Shown here: positions 24,370 through 33,657 of the stretch, piece after piece | How positions within the stretch are numbered: position 1 is the first letter of the stretch | Layout of the letters: the number at the start of each line of letters is the position of its first letter | Assembly: GCF_004346685.1 (NCBI RefSeq) | Contig: NZ_SMCO01000027.1 | Span: 1-41,182, forward strand | Length of the DNA: 41,182 bases | Source of the DNA: Sulfurirhabdus autotrophica | Lineage (GTDB): Bacteria; Pseudomonadota; Gammaproteobacteria; Burkholderiales; SMCO01 | Reading direction: 5' to 3' | The notes under the pieces: generated by a model | Database searches by the model: none | Told to the model about the DNA's origin: nothing | The model's input: only the letters and a program-made list of their open reading frames with translations | Program-made: the position numbers and the translations under genes

Positions 24370-26026
24370 ATCCTAACCCCCTCAGGTTCACCTTGATGGT
24401 CTGCTCTAGTTTTGCGGACTCAGCGAATTGCTCATTCAGTTCGGCCACGAGGCGCGCCATCTTTTCCTCGAAGGGTTCGCCGTCGTCTTCGACCTCCTCG
24501 GCGCCGACATAACGGCCAGGTGTGAGGACGTAACCATGGGCGGCGATTTCTGCGGTAGTGGTGGATTTGCAGAAACCGGGAATATTCTGGTAGCCCGACC
24601 CAGGTTCAGCGGGCAGTGTGTATCCAGCCGTATTTGCCGCGCCTCGCCACGCCAGATCGTCGGAACGCCATGCGTGGTAAGTTTCTGCGATCTTTTTAAT
24701 GTCCTCTTCTGTCAGTTCACGATGCACACGGTCAATGAGCGTGCCCATTTTTCGCGCATCAATGAAGAGCGTTTCGCGTCGATGGTCGCGCAGAAAATCC
24801 GGCACATCGTCATCGGGATGCCCAACCGTTCGGGCATTTTTACTTTTCGTGAGAAACCACAGGCAGACCGGAATTTGCGTGCTGTAGAAGAGCTGGCCGG
24901 GCAGCGCCACCATGCAGTCCACCAGGTCCGCCTCGATAATGGCTTTGCGGATATCACCTTCGCCGGACTGGTTGGAGGACATGCTCCCGTTGGCGAGCAC
25001 AAAGCCGGCGAAGCCGTCGGGTGCGAGGTGATGGATGAAATGCTGCACCCAGGCGAAGTTGGCGTTGCCCTTGGGTGGCACGCCGTATTGCCAGCGCACG
25101 TCATCATCCACGCGGTGCCAGTCGGAGTCATTGAAAGGCGGGTTGGCGATGACGAACTGAGCCTTGAGGTCTTTGTGCAAATCGCGCCGGAAGGTGTCGG
25201 CCTGCTCCGGGCCGAAATCCGCTTCAATCCCGCGAATGGCGAGGTTCATGATCGCCAGACGGCGCGTGGTGGCGTTACTCTCCTGGCCGTAGATGCTGAG
25301 ATCGCCGATGCGACCGCCGTGTTCAACGACGAATTTTTCAGACTGCACGAACATACCACCGGAACCACAAGCGGGGTCGTAGACACGTCCTTTGTAAGGG
25401 GCAAGCATTTCGACGATGGTACGAACGATGCAACTAGGAGTGTAGAACTGGCCGCCGTTCTTGCCTTCTGCACTGGCAAAGCGGGTGAGGAAGTATTCAT
25501 AAACGCGGCCAAGCAGATCAACCGAGCGGTGGGATTTGGCATCCTCGCCCTCTGTAGCGGTGGCGATAAGCGTGATGGTGCCGATTAGATCGATGAGCTC
25601 GCCGAGGCGGTGCTTGTCGAGCGCAGGGCGGGCATAATCTTTCGGGAGCACGCCTTTGAGGCGCGGATTATCGCGTTCGAGGGCGACCATGGCGTCGTCC
25701 ACCACCTTACCGATGGTGGGCTGCTTGGCTGCCGCCTGAAGCTCGTACCAGCGTGCTTCCTTGGGCACCCAGAAAACGTTTTCAGCTTTGTATTCATCAG
25801 CGTCCTCGGGGTCGGCGCCTTCGTAGTCACCTTTACCCTCAAGCAGCTTGGCGCGCATTTCCTCAAAAGCGTCCGAAATATATTTGATGAAGATGAGGCC
25901 AAGGACAACGTGCTTGTATTCCGCCGCGTCCATGTTGTTTCGGAGCTTGTCGGCAGCGAGCCAGAGTTTGGCCTCGAAGCCGATGGTTGCAGAACTGTCG
26001 TTGTTCTTTGCAGCTTTCTTCGCCAT
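24359..26026 (-). CDS. hsdM: Type I restriction-modification methyltransferase HsdM
   Basis: A 555-residue adenine-N6 DNA methyltransferase. ATG 26026 ([10 protein letters not shown]) is chosen over the longer frame to 26269 because AGGA lies 9 nt upstream and the N-terminal HsdM domain ([24 protein letters not shown]) starts directly after. The SAM motif is DPACGSGG (about 217-224) and the catalytic motif NPPF (about 295-298). It heads the operon and transcription starts in the 26027-26398 control region, divergent from the XRE gene at 26399. Confidence 0.95.
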   Translation of the reverse strand: MAKKAAKNNDSSATIGFEAKLWLAADKLRNNMDAAEYKHVVLGLIFIKYISDAFEEMRAKLLEGKGDYEGADPEDADEYKAENVFWVPKEARWYELQAAAKQPTIGKVVDDAMVALERDNPRLKGVLPKDYARPALDKHRLGELIDLIGTITLIATATEGEDAKSHRSVDLLGRVYEYFLTRFASAEGKNGGQFYTPSCIVRTIVEMLAPYKGRVYDPACGSGGMFVQSEKFVVEHGGRIGDLSIYGQESNATTRRLAIMNLAIRGIEADFGPEQADTFRRDLHKDLKAQFVIANPPFNDSDWHRVDDDVRWQYGVPPKGNANFAWVQHFIHHLAPDGFAGFVLANGSMSSNQSGEGDIRKAIIEADLVDCMVALPGQLFYSTQIPVCLWFLTKSKNARTVGHPDDDVPDFLRDHRRETLFIDARKMGTLIDRVHRELTEEDIKKIAETYHAWRSDDLAWRGAANTAGYTLPAEPGSGYQNIPGFCKSTTTAEIAAHGYVLTPGRYVGAEEVEDDGEPFEEKMARLVAELNEQFAESAKLEQTIKVNLRGLGYDR

Positions 26027-26242
26027 CCGTTTTCCTATGGGGTAGTGCCTGACGAGCAGACATACCTGAGCCCAGCATGGCATATTTTGCCAGGTACCAG
26101 ACTCAAAAATACTTATTATTGGGCCACGCTGTAGATGCGCTATGACCCTCCCTTTATGCAGGGTAATCATAGCACTAAAATTCTTTATTCTTATGCTTTG
26201 CGCATTGTGTTTTTCATTAAAAAGGTATTTCCATGGTGATCG

Positions 26243-26263
26243 ATTTTTCAACAGGTGAAAAAT
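26243..26263. promoter_or_regulatory. Inverted repeat in the hsdM-XRE control region
   Basis: ATTTTTCA (26243-26250) and TGAAAAAT (26256-26263) form perfect 8-bp arms with a 5-nt centre. It lies in the 372-bp divergent region 26027-26398 and is a candidate operator. Confidence 0.45.
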
Positions 26264-26277
26264 ATACACAAAAAAAT

Positions 26278-26313
26278 CGGGCGATCGCCCGAAAAAAACC
26301 GGGCGATCGCCCG
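26278..26313. promoter_or_regulatory. Twin CGGGCGATCGCCCG palindromes
   Basis: The perfect 14-bp palindrome CGGGCGATCGCCCG occurs at 26278-26291 and 26300-26313, 22 bp centre to centre (two helical turns). On the minus strand each is followed by a run of seven T residues after one base, so they could also be tandem terminators protecting hsdM from transcription entering from the right. Operator and terminator roles are both possible. Confidence 0.6.
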
Positions 26314-26341
26314 AAATAACATATTGTAATAAAAGAACAAA

Positions 26342-26370
26342 TAGACATTTTATCTGGCTGGTATTATAGT
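26342..26370 (+). promoter_or_regulatory. Sigma-70 promoter for the XRE regulator
   Basis: TAGACA (26342-26347), a 17-bp spacer and TATAGT (26365-26370), 29 bp before the ATG at 26399. It lies just downstream of the twin palindromes. Confidence 0.6.
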
Positions 26371-26398
26371 TGTTTTGTTACCAAATTAGATTTCCCGG

Positions 26399-26785
26399 AT
26401 GCACATGCTTTCCTCTGAAAAACTACTCAGCTTTGGCTCACTACTGGGCAAACTGCGCAGGCAGCATGGCTTGCGGCAGGCGGATATCGCGGTTCAGATG
26501 GGCTGTACACGCGCGTTCATCAGCCAGATTGAACGTGGTACCAAGATTCCAAGTTCAACATGGCTGGGCCGATTGAGTATTGCACTGGGTGCTTCAGAAA
26601 GTGAGGTTGTGGCCTTGCTTGAAGCCGCTGAATTCAGCCGAGGGGTGCTGCGGTTTCCTGATGGAATGCCGCTTTCGTTGCGACGAGAATTTGTCCGGTT
26701 AACGCAATGCGTGGAATTGCCCAGCTTGGGAAGTTGGGCAATTCTGGAGAGGGATCTGTCGCGTATTGCGCCAGCGTCCGAATAA
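26399..26785 (+). CDS. XRE-family regulator between the R-M and tns operons
   Basis: A 128-residue protein with an N-terminal helix-turn-helix of the XRE/Cro type (about residues 15-70: LLGKLRRQHGLRQADIAVQMGCTRAFISQIERG) and a C-terminal helical region. An alternative ATG lies at 26405. It is divergent from hsdM and precedes tnsA by 306 bp. It may control hsd expression during establishment, as C proteins do in R-M systems, or the tns genes. The nearby palindromes are its plausible targets. Confidence 0.8.
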   Translation: MHMLSSEKLLSFGSLLGKLRRQHGLRQADIAVQMGCTRAFISQIERGTKIPSSTWLGRLSIALGASESEVVALLEAAEFSRGVLRFPDGMPLSLRREFVRLTQCVELPSLGSWAILERDLSRIAPASE

Positions 26786-27031
26786 TCAACTTCAGTAAAT
26801 TAAGGAGAATGCCCACCCTGGAAAAACAAAAGCCAACCAAACCATAAAGGCCTGACCGGCTTCGTCTGAATCCAGAAAAATACTAACGAACTTGTAACGT
26901 AAGTATCTTGCTGTTTCATTTCGAAGTCAAGCCCCTTTTCGCCCTATTTTGTCATCAGCTGAAACTCTGTGTTTTTACTGAGGGGAGCACTCGCCCTATT
27001 GGGATGTTAACGGGGTTAGGTCTTTTCTGTG

Positions 27032-27060
27032 CCGGACTAAAGCCTTTGGCGCCTGTCCGG
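27032..27060 (+). other. Hairpin in the tnsA leader
   Basis: CCGGAC (27032-27037) pairs with GTCCGG (27055-27060), followed by GTATTTT, 32 bp before the tnsA ATG. It is a weak terminator or leader structure. The rest of the gene-free stretch 26786-27091 shows nothing I can identify; in particular it has no TnsB boxes. Confidence 0.4.
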
Positions 27061-27091
27061 GTATTTTCACCTCACGAAAAGGACTTTCTTA

Positions 27092-28000
27092 ATGAATACT
27101 ATCGAAAAAAATCTGCGCGACCAGATCAAATCAGGACGCGGTATGGGACATGGCGCTGATTATCAGCCCTGGTTAATCATATCCAGACGTGGCTCTCCTT
27201 CGAACGGAAATATGAACTATCGGCACCTGCCTATACTGGGGCGCCACGGCCACTTCCTGTCTCGCAACGAATGGCATATAGCCTTGTGGGTCATGTGGCT
27301 TGGGGTGGAGGATCTGCGCGAGCAGTTTCCCCTTTGGCCATTTCCGCATTCTCACCCACTGTCAGGACGAACCGAGATGGAACAGATTCGGTTGCCAAGC
27401 AGTAGCGGTACCCTGGCGATTGCCAAGGAGCTGGGTATCGCTCACGGACGTTTTGCGGGCAGCAATATCCCTTATTTCGCCACCACGGATTTGATGCTCA
27501 CTGTATTCCATGACGGCATGTTGAAGGCTGTTGCCATTGCCGCAAAGCCTGCTGACATAGTGAACGGCAAGGTTGCTGCCAAGCCGCGCGTCAAAGAAAG
27601 GTTGATCCTGGAGATGGCCTATGCCAAAGAACTGGGTATACGCTGGCTGCTGCTATCCAATGGTGAAATTTCCAGTGCTTTGCGGGAGAATCTGGAGCTG
27701 GCTTTTCCAGCCTCAATTTTGCCAGACAGCTTGTCTAAAGGAATTGTTGTAGCCTATTGTGGCGCCATTACCGAGCTGCTACGCGCTGGTCTACCTGTTG
27801 GTAAAGCGCGGCAGATGACCGCATCAAAGCTGAATCTCGATGATAATCAGGCAAATGCTCTTTTTAATCACGGCCTGTGGTGGCGGCATATTCCCATTGA
27901 CTTGCGGCACCCTATCATCATGAGGCGTCCCGCCAAACTGACAGATTTTGCGTGGGTGAAACAAAGCGCCGAACAGATTCTGGGAGGCAGCCATGACTGA
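27092..28000 (+). CDS. tnsA: Tn7-like transposition protein TnsA (endonuclease)
   Basis: A 302-residue restriction-like endonuclease that cuts the 5' strands at the transposon ends, enabling cut-and-paste movement together with TnsB. Candidate catalytic residues are E60 (SRNEW), D133 (TTDLML) and K152 (AIAAKPAD); the Gln of the usual QxK motif is Ala here. The C-terminal half (about 165-300) is the TnsA winged-helix region. ATG 27092 follows AAAAGGA. It overlaps tnsB by 8 bp. Presence of TnsA puts this element in the Tn7 group and not the Tn5053/Tn5090 type. Confidence 0.88.
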   Translation: MNTIEKNLRDQIKSGRGMGHGADYQPWLIISRRGSPSNGNMNYRHLPILGRHGHFLSRNEWHIALWVMWLGVEDLREQFPLWPFPHSHPLSGRTEMEQIRLPSSSGTLAIAKELGIAHGRFAGSNIPYFATTDLMLTVFHDGMLKAVAIAAKPADIVNGKVAAKPRVKERLILEMAYAKELGIRWLLLSNGEISSALRENLELAFPASILPDSLSKGIVVAYCGAITELLRAGLPVGKARQMTASKLNLDDNQANALFNHGLWWRHIPIDLRHPIIMRRPAKLTDFAWVKQSAEQILGGSHD

Positions 28001-30260
28001 ACTCTTGCGTAACCAGATTTTGAGCATACCTGGAATTTTCCCCATGGAAGAACTGGTGAGAGTGCTCTGGATTAATGCGAAAAACGACCAGATAGTGCTG
28101 ATCCCGATCAATCAGACAAAGCGCAATTCTCCGTGTTTATTTTCATTCGACTTAATACAATCGGCGCTGAAACGTGGAGAAGCCAAGAGCAGCACATTGA
28201 AACCAGATCCCCGTTCGTTAATGGGCGAAGCACAGCTTGCAGGCCTCTATCCTTCCAGGAAGCCGGGTTATCCGCCGTTTGTTGTGGCTTATCGCAACCG
28301 CTGGTGGTCAATCATCGAGCCGATCGTGTCTCAGGAAGAACGCTATTTTTGTGGGTTATGTACACTGAATAGCCTAGTTATGCTTAGCGTCCGCGAATTT
28401 GGCGTCAGCAAGCAGAGTGTCTATCTGGCGTTATATCGGTACTGGGCAGCAGGCTCAGTCGTTTCGGCTATCCTGCCACAAACTACACGTTGTGGCGGTA
28501 AGGGAAAACATCGAGCTGGGAAAAAGATCAGCCTCGGCAGGAAAACTCTTGCCGCCAAGCGCAATGGGGATACCAACAGTAATTTTGCCCTGACCAGAGA
28601 GGACATTGACCATCTGCAATTTGGTTGGCGAACTTATGTCATTCCGGGTGTTAGTGTCGAGGCTGCCTACGACAAGATGATACGAACCTTCTATACCAGT
28701 AGTTGGGAACATCGCGATGGAAAACCGGAACCCGTCCCGATCTCTTTGGAGGAGGCGCCATCTATCAATCAATTCCAATATCACGGCGAACGCCAGGACG
28801 GTGGAGAAAAGGCTTGTAAACAGCATTTGTATAAATTGGACTGGCTGATGAATCATCGCCCCATGGCTGGGATGCCAACGGCAGGGCTGCGACGAATCGG
28901 CGCGATCGGACAGGCTGATGCCTCATCCAACGATGTCCATCTTATTTCCATGTTCGATCGCAGCAAAAATGTCGGGAAATGTTCTTGGGTGATAATTGTT
29001 GACGAGTTTACTGGGATAATCGCCGGGCTCTACGTGGGGTGGTCGGTCGATGGTGCGGCGGCCAAGCTGGCTATGCTTAACGCTGCTAGTTCAAAGGTGG
29101 ATTATTGCGCTCGCTATGGTATCCAGATCACTGAAGATGCATTTCCCAAAATTCATTTCAACACACTGCTTGTTGATCGGGGGGAGTTTAACTGCAATGA
29201 CGTGCGCACGGCTCTGAGTGGTATCAATACCTCTTTGGAGTATGTGCAGACTGGGCGCGGGGATTTTAAGCCATTGGTCGAGGGAAAACATCATGCGTTG
29301 CACGCCACCTCATCCCACCGGCTCCCCGGCACCACCCGCGGCAAGCACCGCAAGCGTGGCGAATCCGATCCTGCCCTGGATGCCTGCCTCACTATTTACG
29401 AATTCACGGCTGATCTTATCCGGGCCATAATTCATCACAACACCAAGGATCCGGTGCCCAAGCAATTGAGCACCGAAATGTTGCAAGATGGTGTGCAGCC
29501 GACTCGCATGAGTATCTGGCAATGGGCCCGTAAAAAAGGGTATGTCGCCTATCTGGATTGCGACGAAGATCGCCTGGTGACTAATTTGTGTCAAATAATC
29601 GATGCCGTGGTGCATGCGGATGGTGTGTACCTCATTGCCAAGAGTGAATCCACGGGGGGTTATGAGATTGTCGTCAGAGAATTGCGTTATCTTGGGCCGA
29701 TAGCCGAGCAACATAACTGGTTGGAAACGGCTCGCAGAAGAGGAAGTTTTCGTATACAGCTGTACCACAATCCATATGATCTGCGCCGTGTGTGGTATCT
29801 CGATCCGGAAGTCGGCCTGCAATCGCTTGAGCTTGTTAGCAATGATCCACAGCTCGAAGAATCCACCTTGCAAGATATCCTTCTTACACAAGGAAGGCTA
29901 AGTGAAAAGACCCGGCAGCTGGAAAAAAAAGCGAGGCAATCACGGATTGAAATGGCAGTGGAACGCGAGGCAGTAGTAAAAAATGCCCAGGATGAGAAAG
30001 ATCTGGCTGTTAAACGCCTGTCAAAACCGCCTAGCAAAAGTTCTCGACTGAAAAATAGGCGGAATAATCGCATTGATGAAATCGCACAAACGGGGAAAGC
30101 TGCCACACTCCTCACTCAGCTGGTTACAAACAATGAAGAGGAGGATACACCCACCACATTGGATTCAATGACGACAAATGAATCCAAGTATGATTTCAGC
30201 GAGGACAAGGACGTACTCAATCCTTACGATAAATGGTTGGATGAAGGTGATTCACAATGA
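27993..30260 (+). CDS. tnsB: Tn7-like transposase TnsB
   Basis: A 755-residue DDE transposase that binds the end repeats and joins the 3' ends to target DNA. Residues about 120-235 contain the helix-turn-helix DNA-binding domains; the catalytic core is about 300-500 with D309 (GQADASSND), D395 (LLVDRGEFN) and E430 (PLVEGKHH). A beta-barrel and a long charged C-terminal region follow (about 625-755, with a predicted coiled coil), which in this family contacts TnsC. It overlaps tnsC by 4 bp (ATGA). Its expected binding sites are the AATAAAG boxes at 17206-17284. Confidence 0.93.
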   Translation: MTELLRNQILSIPGIFPMEELVRVLWINAKNDQIVLIPINQTKRNSPCLFSFDLIQSALKRGEAKSSTLKPDPRSLMGEAQLAGLYPSRKPGYPPFVVAYRNRWWSIIEPIVSQEERYFCGLCTLNSLVMLSVREFGVSKQSVYLALYRYWAAGSVVSAILPQTTRCGGKGKHRAGKKISLGRKTLAAKRNGDTNSNFALTREDIDHLQFGWRTYVIPGVSVEAAYDKMIRTFYTSSWEHRDGKPEPVPISLEEAPSINQFQYHGERQDGGEKACKQHLYKLDWLMNHRPMAGMPTAGLRRIGAIGQADASSNDVHLISMFDRSKNVGKCSWVIIVDEFTGIIAGLYVGWSVDGAAAKLAMLNAASSKVDYCARYGIQITEDAFPKIHFNTLLVDRGEFNCNDVRTALSGINTSLEYVQTGRGDFKPLVEGKHHALHATSSHRLPGTTRGKHRKRGESDPALDACLTIYEFTADLIRAIIHHNTKDPVPKQLSTEMLQDGVQPTRMSIWQWARKKGYVAYLDCDEDRLVTNLCQIIDAVVHADGVYLIAKSESTGGYEIVVRELRYLGPIAEQHNWLETARRRGSFRIQLYHNPYDLRRVWYLDPEVGLQSLELVSNDPQLEESTLQDILLTQGRLSEKTRQLEKKARQSRIEMAVEREAVVKNAQDEKDLAVKRLSKPPSKSSRLKNRRNNRIDEIAQTGKAATLLTQLVTNNEEEDTPTTLDSMTTNESKYDFSEDKDVLNPYDKWLDEGDSQ

Positions 30261-31720
30261 AGCGTGACCTGAACCATGAAAAGGTTAATCTGACTGGTGC
30301 CGAGGAGGGTAATCCGCTCCTGAAATGGATTCCAAATATCAAGGATGATGAGGACATGATCAAATGGCTTGCTGCTGATCCCTTTCGGGATCCTGTCTGG
30401 TGCGAGACCCGCCGGGATTTCAGTCTCTTGCCTAATTATTTGAACGAGGTTTTTGTGCCAACACCTTCGGCGGTGAAACTGGCACGTACGTTGCTGACAG
30501 TTCTGAGAAAAAATTACGCTCAACGCGACCCCCGCAAGTCTGAATTCTGGACAAGCTACTATCACAACATGGTTAACCCGGAGTTGACCTATTCCGAGCC
30601 AAATGCATTCCAGGCTGAGGGGACCTCTATCTCCGGAATCACCGGGGTTGGCAAGACACGTATTATTGATCGTGTTCTCTCCAGATTGCCACAAACGATT
30701 CAACTTAAAGAGGTTGGCAGTCAATTGGCATCGGTCACGCAAATAGTCTGGCTCAAACTGGATATGAGCACGGCGGGTGGACTGGAAGAACTTTTGCGGG
30801 AACTGTGGAGTGCAATCGACACCTGTCTTCAGCGTACTGATGAGCAGCCGGATAGGCTGAATCTTCCCAAAATGATTCCGGAGATTATCCGGAAATTGAA
30901 GACCCACTTCTGCGGAATACTCGTTTTTGACGAGGTGCAGAACATCAATTTTGGCAAGAGCGGAATCACCGAACGAGTCAGAAACTTCGTCATGAAACTG
31001 TTGAATAATGGTATCCCTATTGTGCTGGCTGGCAACCCACGAGGTTTTACCTTTGAGGAAAAGGACGGCAAATCATCGCAACTTGTACGCCGCCTGGCCG
31101 CTACAGACAGGATTCGCCTGGATCCTGCGGAGGGGCCGGATGAGGATGGCTGGCGGATACTGGTGCGTGGCTTGTGGCGTTGCCAATTGTTGCCTGAACG
31201 CGGGCCGCTCACTCGTGAAGTGGAGGAATTGTTATTCCGGCTAACGGGAGGGTTTCCTGCTGCGCTGATTCGCCTGCTGGCAGAAAGCCAGCAACTGGCA
31301 GCACACCAGGGTCAGGAATTTCTGACTGTGGCGATAATAATGAATGCAGCCAAGATCAGTCCGTTTCTGAAAGAGATGAAGCCGATCATCGATGCTTTTG
31401 TCGCCAAGGACGCAGTCCGGCTCAATGCTTACAGCGATATCGACTGGTGCTACTTCCAGAGCAAATGGGCGACAGGCCATAGCCGAAACAATGGCGATCT
31501 ACTGAGTGGCGGTGAAGTTAGCTCTTCGCTGCGTTCCCCTGCTACTTCCAGGGATATCGTCGCTAAAGATCAGCGGGCGTTCAAAGTCAGTCAGACACGT
31601 CGTGCCAACAAAAACTTGCAGTCAAACGGAAGTGCATCAATAACCGCGCAGGGGAGTAACTTACTGGATGAGCTGGATGCTTTTTTCCAGAGTAAGTGCA
31701 AAAAAAATGATGATGGGTGA
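30257..31720 (+). CDS. tnsC: Tn7-like AAA+ regulator TnsC
   Basis: A 487-residue ATPase that links target-selection proteins (TniQ/TnsD) to the TnsAB transposase. Walker A is GITGVGKT (127-134) and Walker B ILVFDE (221-226). The C-terminal ~80 residues are Ser/Asn-rich and less ordered. Last gene of the tnsABC operon; it converges on tniQ1, only 28 bp away, and no terminator is visible between them. Confidence 0.93.
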   Translation: MKRDLNHEKVNLTGAEEGNPLLKWIPNIKDDEDMIKWLAADPFRDPVWCETRRDFSLLPNYLNEVFVPTPSAVKLARTLLTVLRKNYAQRDPRKSEFWTSYYHNMVNPELTYSEPNAFQAEGTSISGITGVGKTRIIDRVLSRLPQTIQLKEVGSQLASVTQIVWLKLDMSTAGGLEELLRELWSAIDTCLQRTDEQPDRLNLPKMIPEIIRKLKTHFCGILVFDEVQNINFGKSGITERVRNFVMKLLNNGIPIVLAGNPRGFTFEEKDGKSSQLVRRLAATDRIRLDPAEGPDEDGWRILVRGLWRCQLLPERGPLTREVEELLFRLTGGFPAALIRLLAESQQLAAHQGQEFLTVAIIMNAAKISPFLKEMKPIIDAFVAKDAVRLNAYSDIDWCYFQSKWATGHSRNNGDLLSGGEVSSSLRSPATSRDIVAKDQRAFKVSQTRRANKNLQSNGSASITAQGSNLLDELDAFFQSKCKKNDDG

Positions 31721-31748
31721 TGACCAGATTGGTTGAGGCTGAATGGCG

Positions 31749-33257
31749 TTACTTCATTGGTCTAGTTTGCCAAAGGCTGGGTAGGTGTTCGGATAACCAG
31801 TCTCGGTCATTGCGGTAAAGCCATTTGTAACCACAACCAGGGAGCGTTCGCAGGAAAGTCAGCGAGGCTCCCGGGTTTTCTGCCAAAATCGCTAGGTAAT
31901 GTGCCCGATAAGTTTCACGCTGTTTGCCCAGATGGGCTTCGGTCCAGCTTGTTTTGAGATCAGGGTGGCTATTCAGAAAGCGCGTCACAGCATCGACAGA
32001 GATGCCCACACGCTTAGCTACTTCGTCTCGGTTCTCACCGGTGCTTAATGCCTCATGCAGAACAGGCAGTAACGTTGCGTGGATCGCACGGGGACGACGA
32101 CGATAGGGCAGGCCATCCTGTCTGGCCCAAAACAAGGCGAGATCCAGTTTCACCCCAAGTCGTCTGGCCGATTCGCTGACGGATAGCCCTTCCTGTTTTA
32201 TTAGTTCAGTCAATCTCTGGCGACGAGGGTCATCGTCTGTAAGTGGGTTTTGTGACCGCTTTTTAGCCGTTACAGCCAGCATGGCCTGATAAATCTCCCA
32301 AAATATTTGCCAGCTGCTGAACAGGAATGCCATCAGCAGCAGATGTTTGACTGGGTGTTTATGGCCGCGTACTGCACGCAGTAATACGCCCAGGAAACCG
32401 CTCGATTCATCTCGCACGGAAGCTATGAATTCGAAGCCGGGAATGGCTTCCAGCGCGTGGGCCTGGTGAAGGAAGTTCGTTCGCGTCTCTATCATCCTGA
32501 TCATTCCAGACCGCGTTAGCCATCCTCGCTGTTTCAGCCCCACCAGATAGGTTTGGCGCAGTATCTTCGGGTCCAGGTGTAGACCAGCGATCTGCTGGCA
32601 CTGGTTGGCGAAATCTGCCATTCGTTCAAGGATGTGCCAGCTATTTATGGCTTGCTCCGGGATATTCCAGTATTTCTCCTGGATATCCCCAGGAAGCAGC
32701 CATTGCAGGTTGTTGAGAGCTTTTGTCTTCGCAGCGCATGACCAAAGTGGCTGCTGATGGGCGAGGCATGCCCAGACTGCTGGCCACTGGTGTTCCAAGT
32801 GCCAATAGGCATTCCCAAAGCGGTGCTGATCTTCCAGCATGCAAACGGGACAGGCTTTCAATGGATGAGTCGCGCCTAAACGGCTGGCGGGAAGACCTAA
32901 TCGGAATTTAAGGCGTTCAACACTGGTCCCTGCCATAGAAGCCAGCGCGCTTTGACTCACCTCCGCAGGGCGGAAGGCAGTATAAAAGCCAAGCAAAGTA
33001 TGGTGATGTGCCAACGCTTCGATATCCCCCAGTAGTCCTCCCGATCGCTCCACAAAAACAGACAGGTGTGACGGGAAGTCTTGCATAAGCCCAGCAGTGG
33101 GTGATCCGAAAAGTTGTTTGCTGGTGTGTGCTGCCAAGTGATTTCCGCTTAATCGGTGATAGCGTGCGCACCAACTATAAAGCGTCTCGCCTGGCAGCAA
33201 TATCGGCAGGAAGGAAGGTGCGGCTTCGAAAAGATCAGGTTTGATGTTCACTGTCAT
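31749..33257 (-). CDS. TniQ/TnsD-like target-selection protein 1
   Basis: A 502-residue protein with an N-terminal TniQ domain (LLPGETLYSWCARYHRLSG at about 21-38) and a zinc-binding motif C136, C139, C164, H167 (CPVC...ACLAH). The C-terminal half has repeated helix-turn-helix segments (about 345-500). That layout is like TnsD, which binds a specific chromosomal site in the 3' end of a gene. Given the insertion 11 bp past sodB, its target may be the sodB end. There is no clear ribosome-binding site before ATG 33257. It is divergent from the XRE-tniQ2 pair across a palindromic operator. Confidence 0.9.
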   Translation of the reverse strand: MTVNIKPDLFEAAPSFLPILLPGETLYSWCARYHRLSGNHLAAHTSKQLFGSPTAGLMQDFPSHLSVFVERSGGLLGDIEALAHHHTLLGFYTAFRPAEVSQSALASMAGTSVERLKFRLGLPASRLGATHPLKACPVCMLEDQHRFGNAYWHLEHQWPAVWACLAHQQPLWSCAAKTKALNNLQWLLPGDIQEKYWNIPEQAINSWHILERMADFANQCQQIAGLHLDPKILRQTYLVGLKQRGWLTRSGMIRMIETRTNFLHQAHALEAIPGFEFIASVRDESSGFLGVLLRAVRGHKHPVKHLLLMAFLFSSWQIFWEIYQAMLAVTAKKRSQNPLTDDDPRRQRLTELIKQEGLSVSESARRLGVKLDLALFWARQDGLPYRRRPRAIHATLLPVLHEALSTGENRDEVAKRVGISVDAVTRFLNSHPDLKTSWTEAHLGKQRETYRAHYLAILAENPGASLTFLRTLPGCGYKWLYRNDRDWLSEHLPSLWQTRPMK

Positions 33258-33284
33258 GAAATGATGTGATTGTGCTGGTATTTA

Positions 33285-33322
33285 TTTTCATAATTGCATA
33301 TTATAGTATGCAATTATGAAAA
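33285..33322. promoter_or_regulatory. 16+16-bp palindromic operator between the two tniQ genes
   Basis: TTTTCATAATTGCATA (33285-33300) and TATGCAATTATGAAAA (33307-33322) are perfect arms around a 6-bp centre. The right arm covers the ATG of the XRE gene (33316-33318), and the left arm begins 28 bp upstream of tniQ1. This is the expected site for an autoregulating XRE repressor controlling both directions. Confidence 0.8.
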
Positions 33323-33657
33323 ATGATTTATCTCCCGAACATATTGCAACCCTTGATCGGCTACGCCACGCAGTCGAAGCAAAGGTGATTACGCAAACCC
33401 AGATTGCAAGCGCCATTGGTGTTGATCAGTCCCAAGTTTCAAGAATCCTCGCAGGCCAGTTAATCCGGGCCTCGTCAAATGTTCAGAAATTATGCAAATT
33501 TGCAAATCAGCTCGCTGTATTCGGTATGCACGATCCCCGTCGGAATACGCTGCTGATGGATGCGCTCAGTTCCGTGTGGGATGGGAGTCCTGAACATGCA
33601 ACCGCTATCGCCAACGTTATCCTGAGTTTACGCACATTTAAGGAGGTCGCACGATGA
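33316..33657 (+). CDS. XRE-type regulator co-translated with tniQ2
   Basis: A 113-residue protein with an HTH (about residues 24-60: VITQTQIASAIGVDQSQVSRILAG) and a short C-terminal domain. Its start codon lies in a palindromic operator, which predicts autorepression. Its last four bases overlap the tniQ2 start, so both proteins are made from one message. It probably sets the level of TniQ2, and perhaps of TniQ1 on the other strand. Confidence 0.82.
   Translation: MKNDLSPEHIATLDRLRHAVEAKVITQTQIASAIGVDQSQVSRILAGQLIRASSNVQKLCKFANQLAVFGMHDPRRNTLLMDALSSVWDGSPEHATAIANVILSLRTFKEVAR

Noticed and set aside
24428-25588. A 386-codon open frame opposite hsdM
   Set aside because: Antisense to the HsdM SAM and NPPF motifs, with no recognisable domain or ribosome-binding site.
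26027-26269. N-terminal extension of HsdM
   Set aside because: It would add 81 residues with no HsdM similarity and would cover the control region with inverted repeats.
26320-26340. A TnsB box near the XRE gene (GTAATAAAAGAACAAATAG)
   Set aside because: It shares only AATAAA and GAAC with the left-end boxes, lacks the TTTT spacer, and stands alone.
26908-27159. An 83-codon ORF in the tnsA leader
   Set aside because: It overlaps the tnsA start in another frame, has no ribosome-binding site, and its composition is not protein-like.
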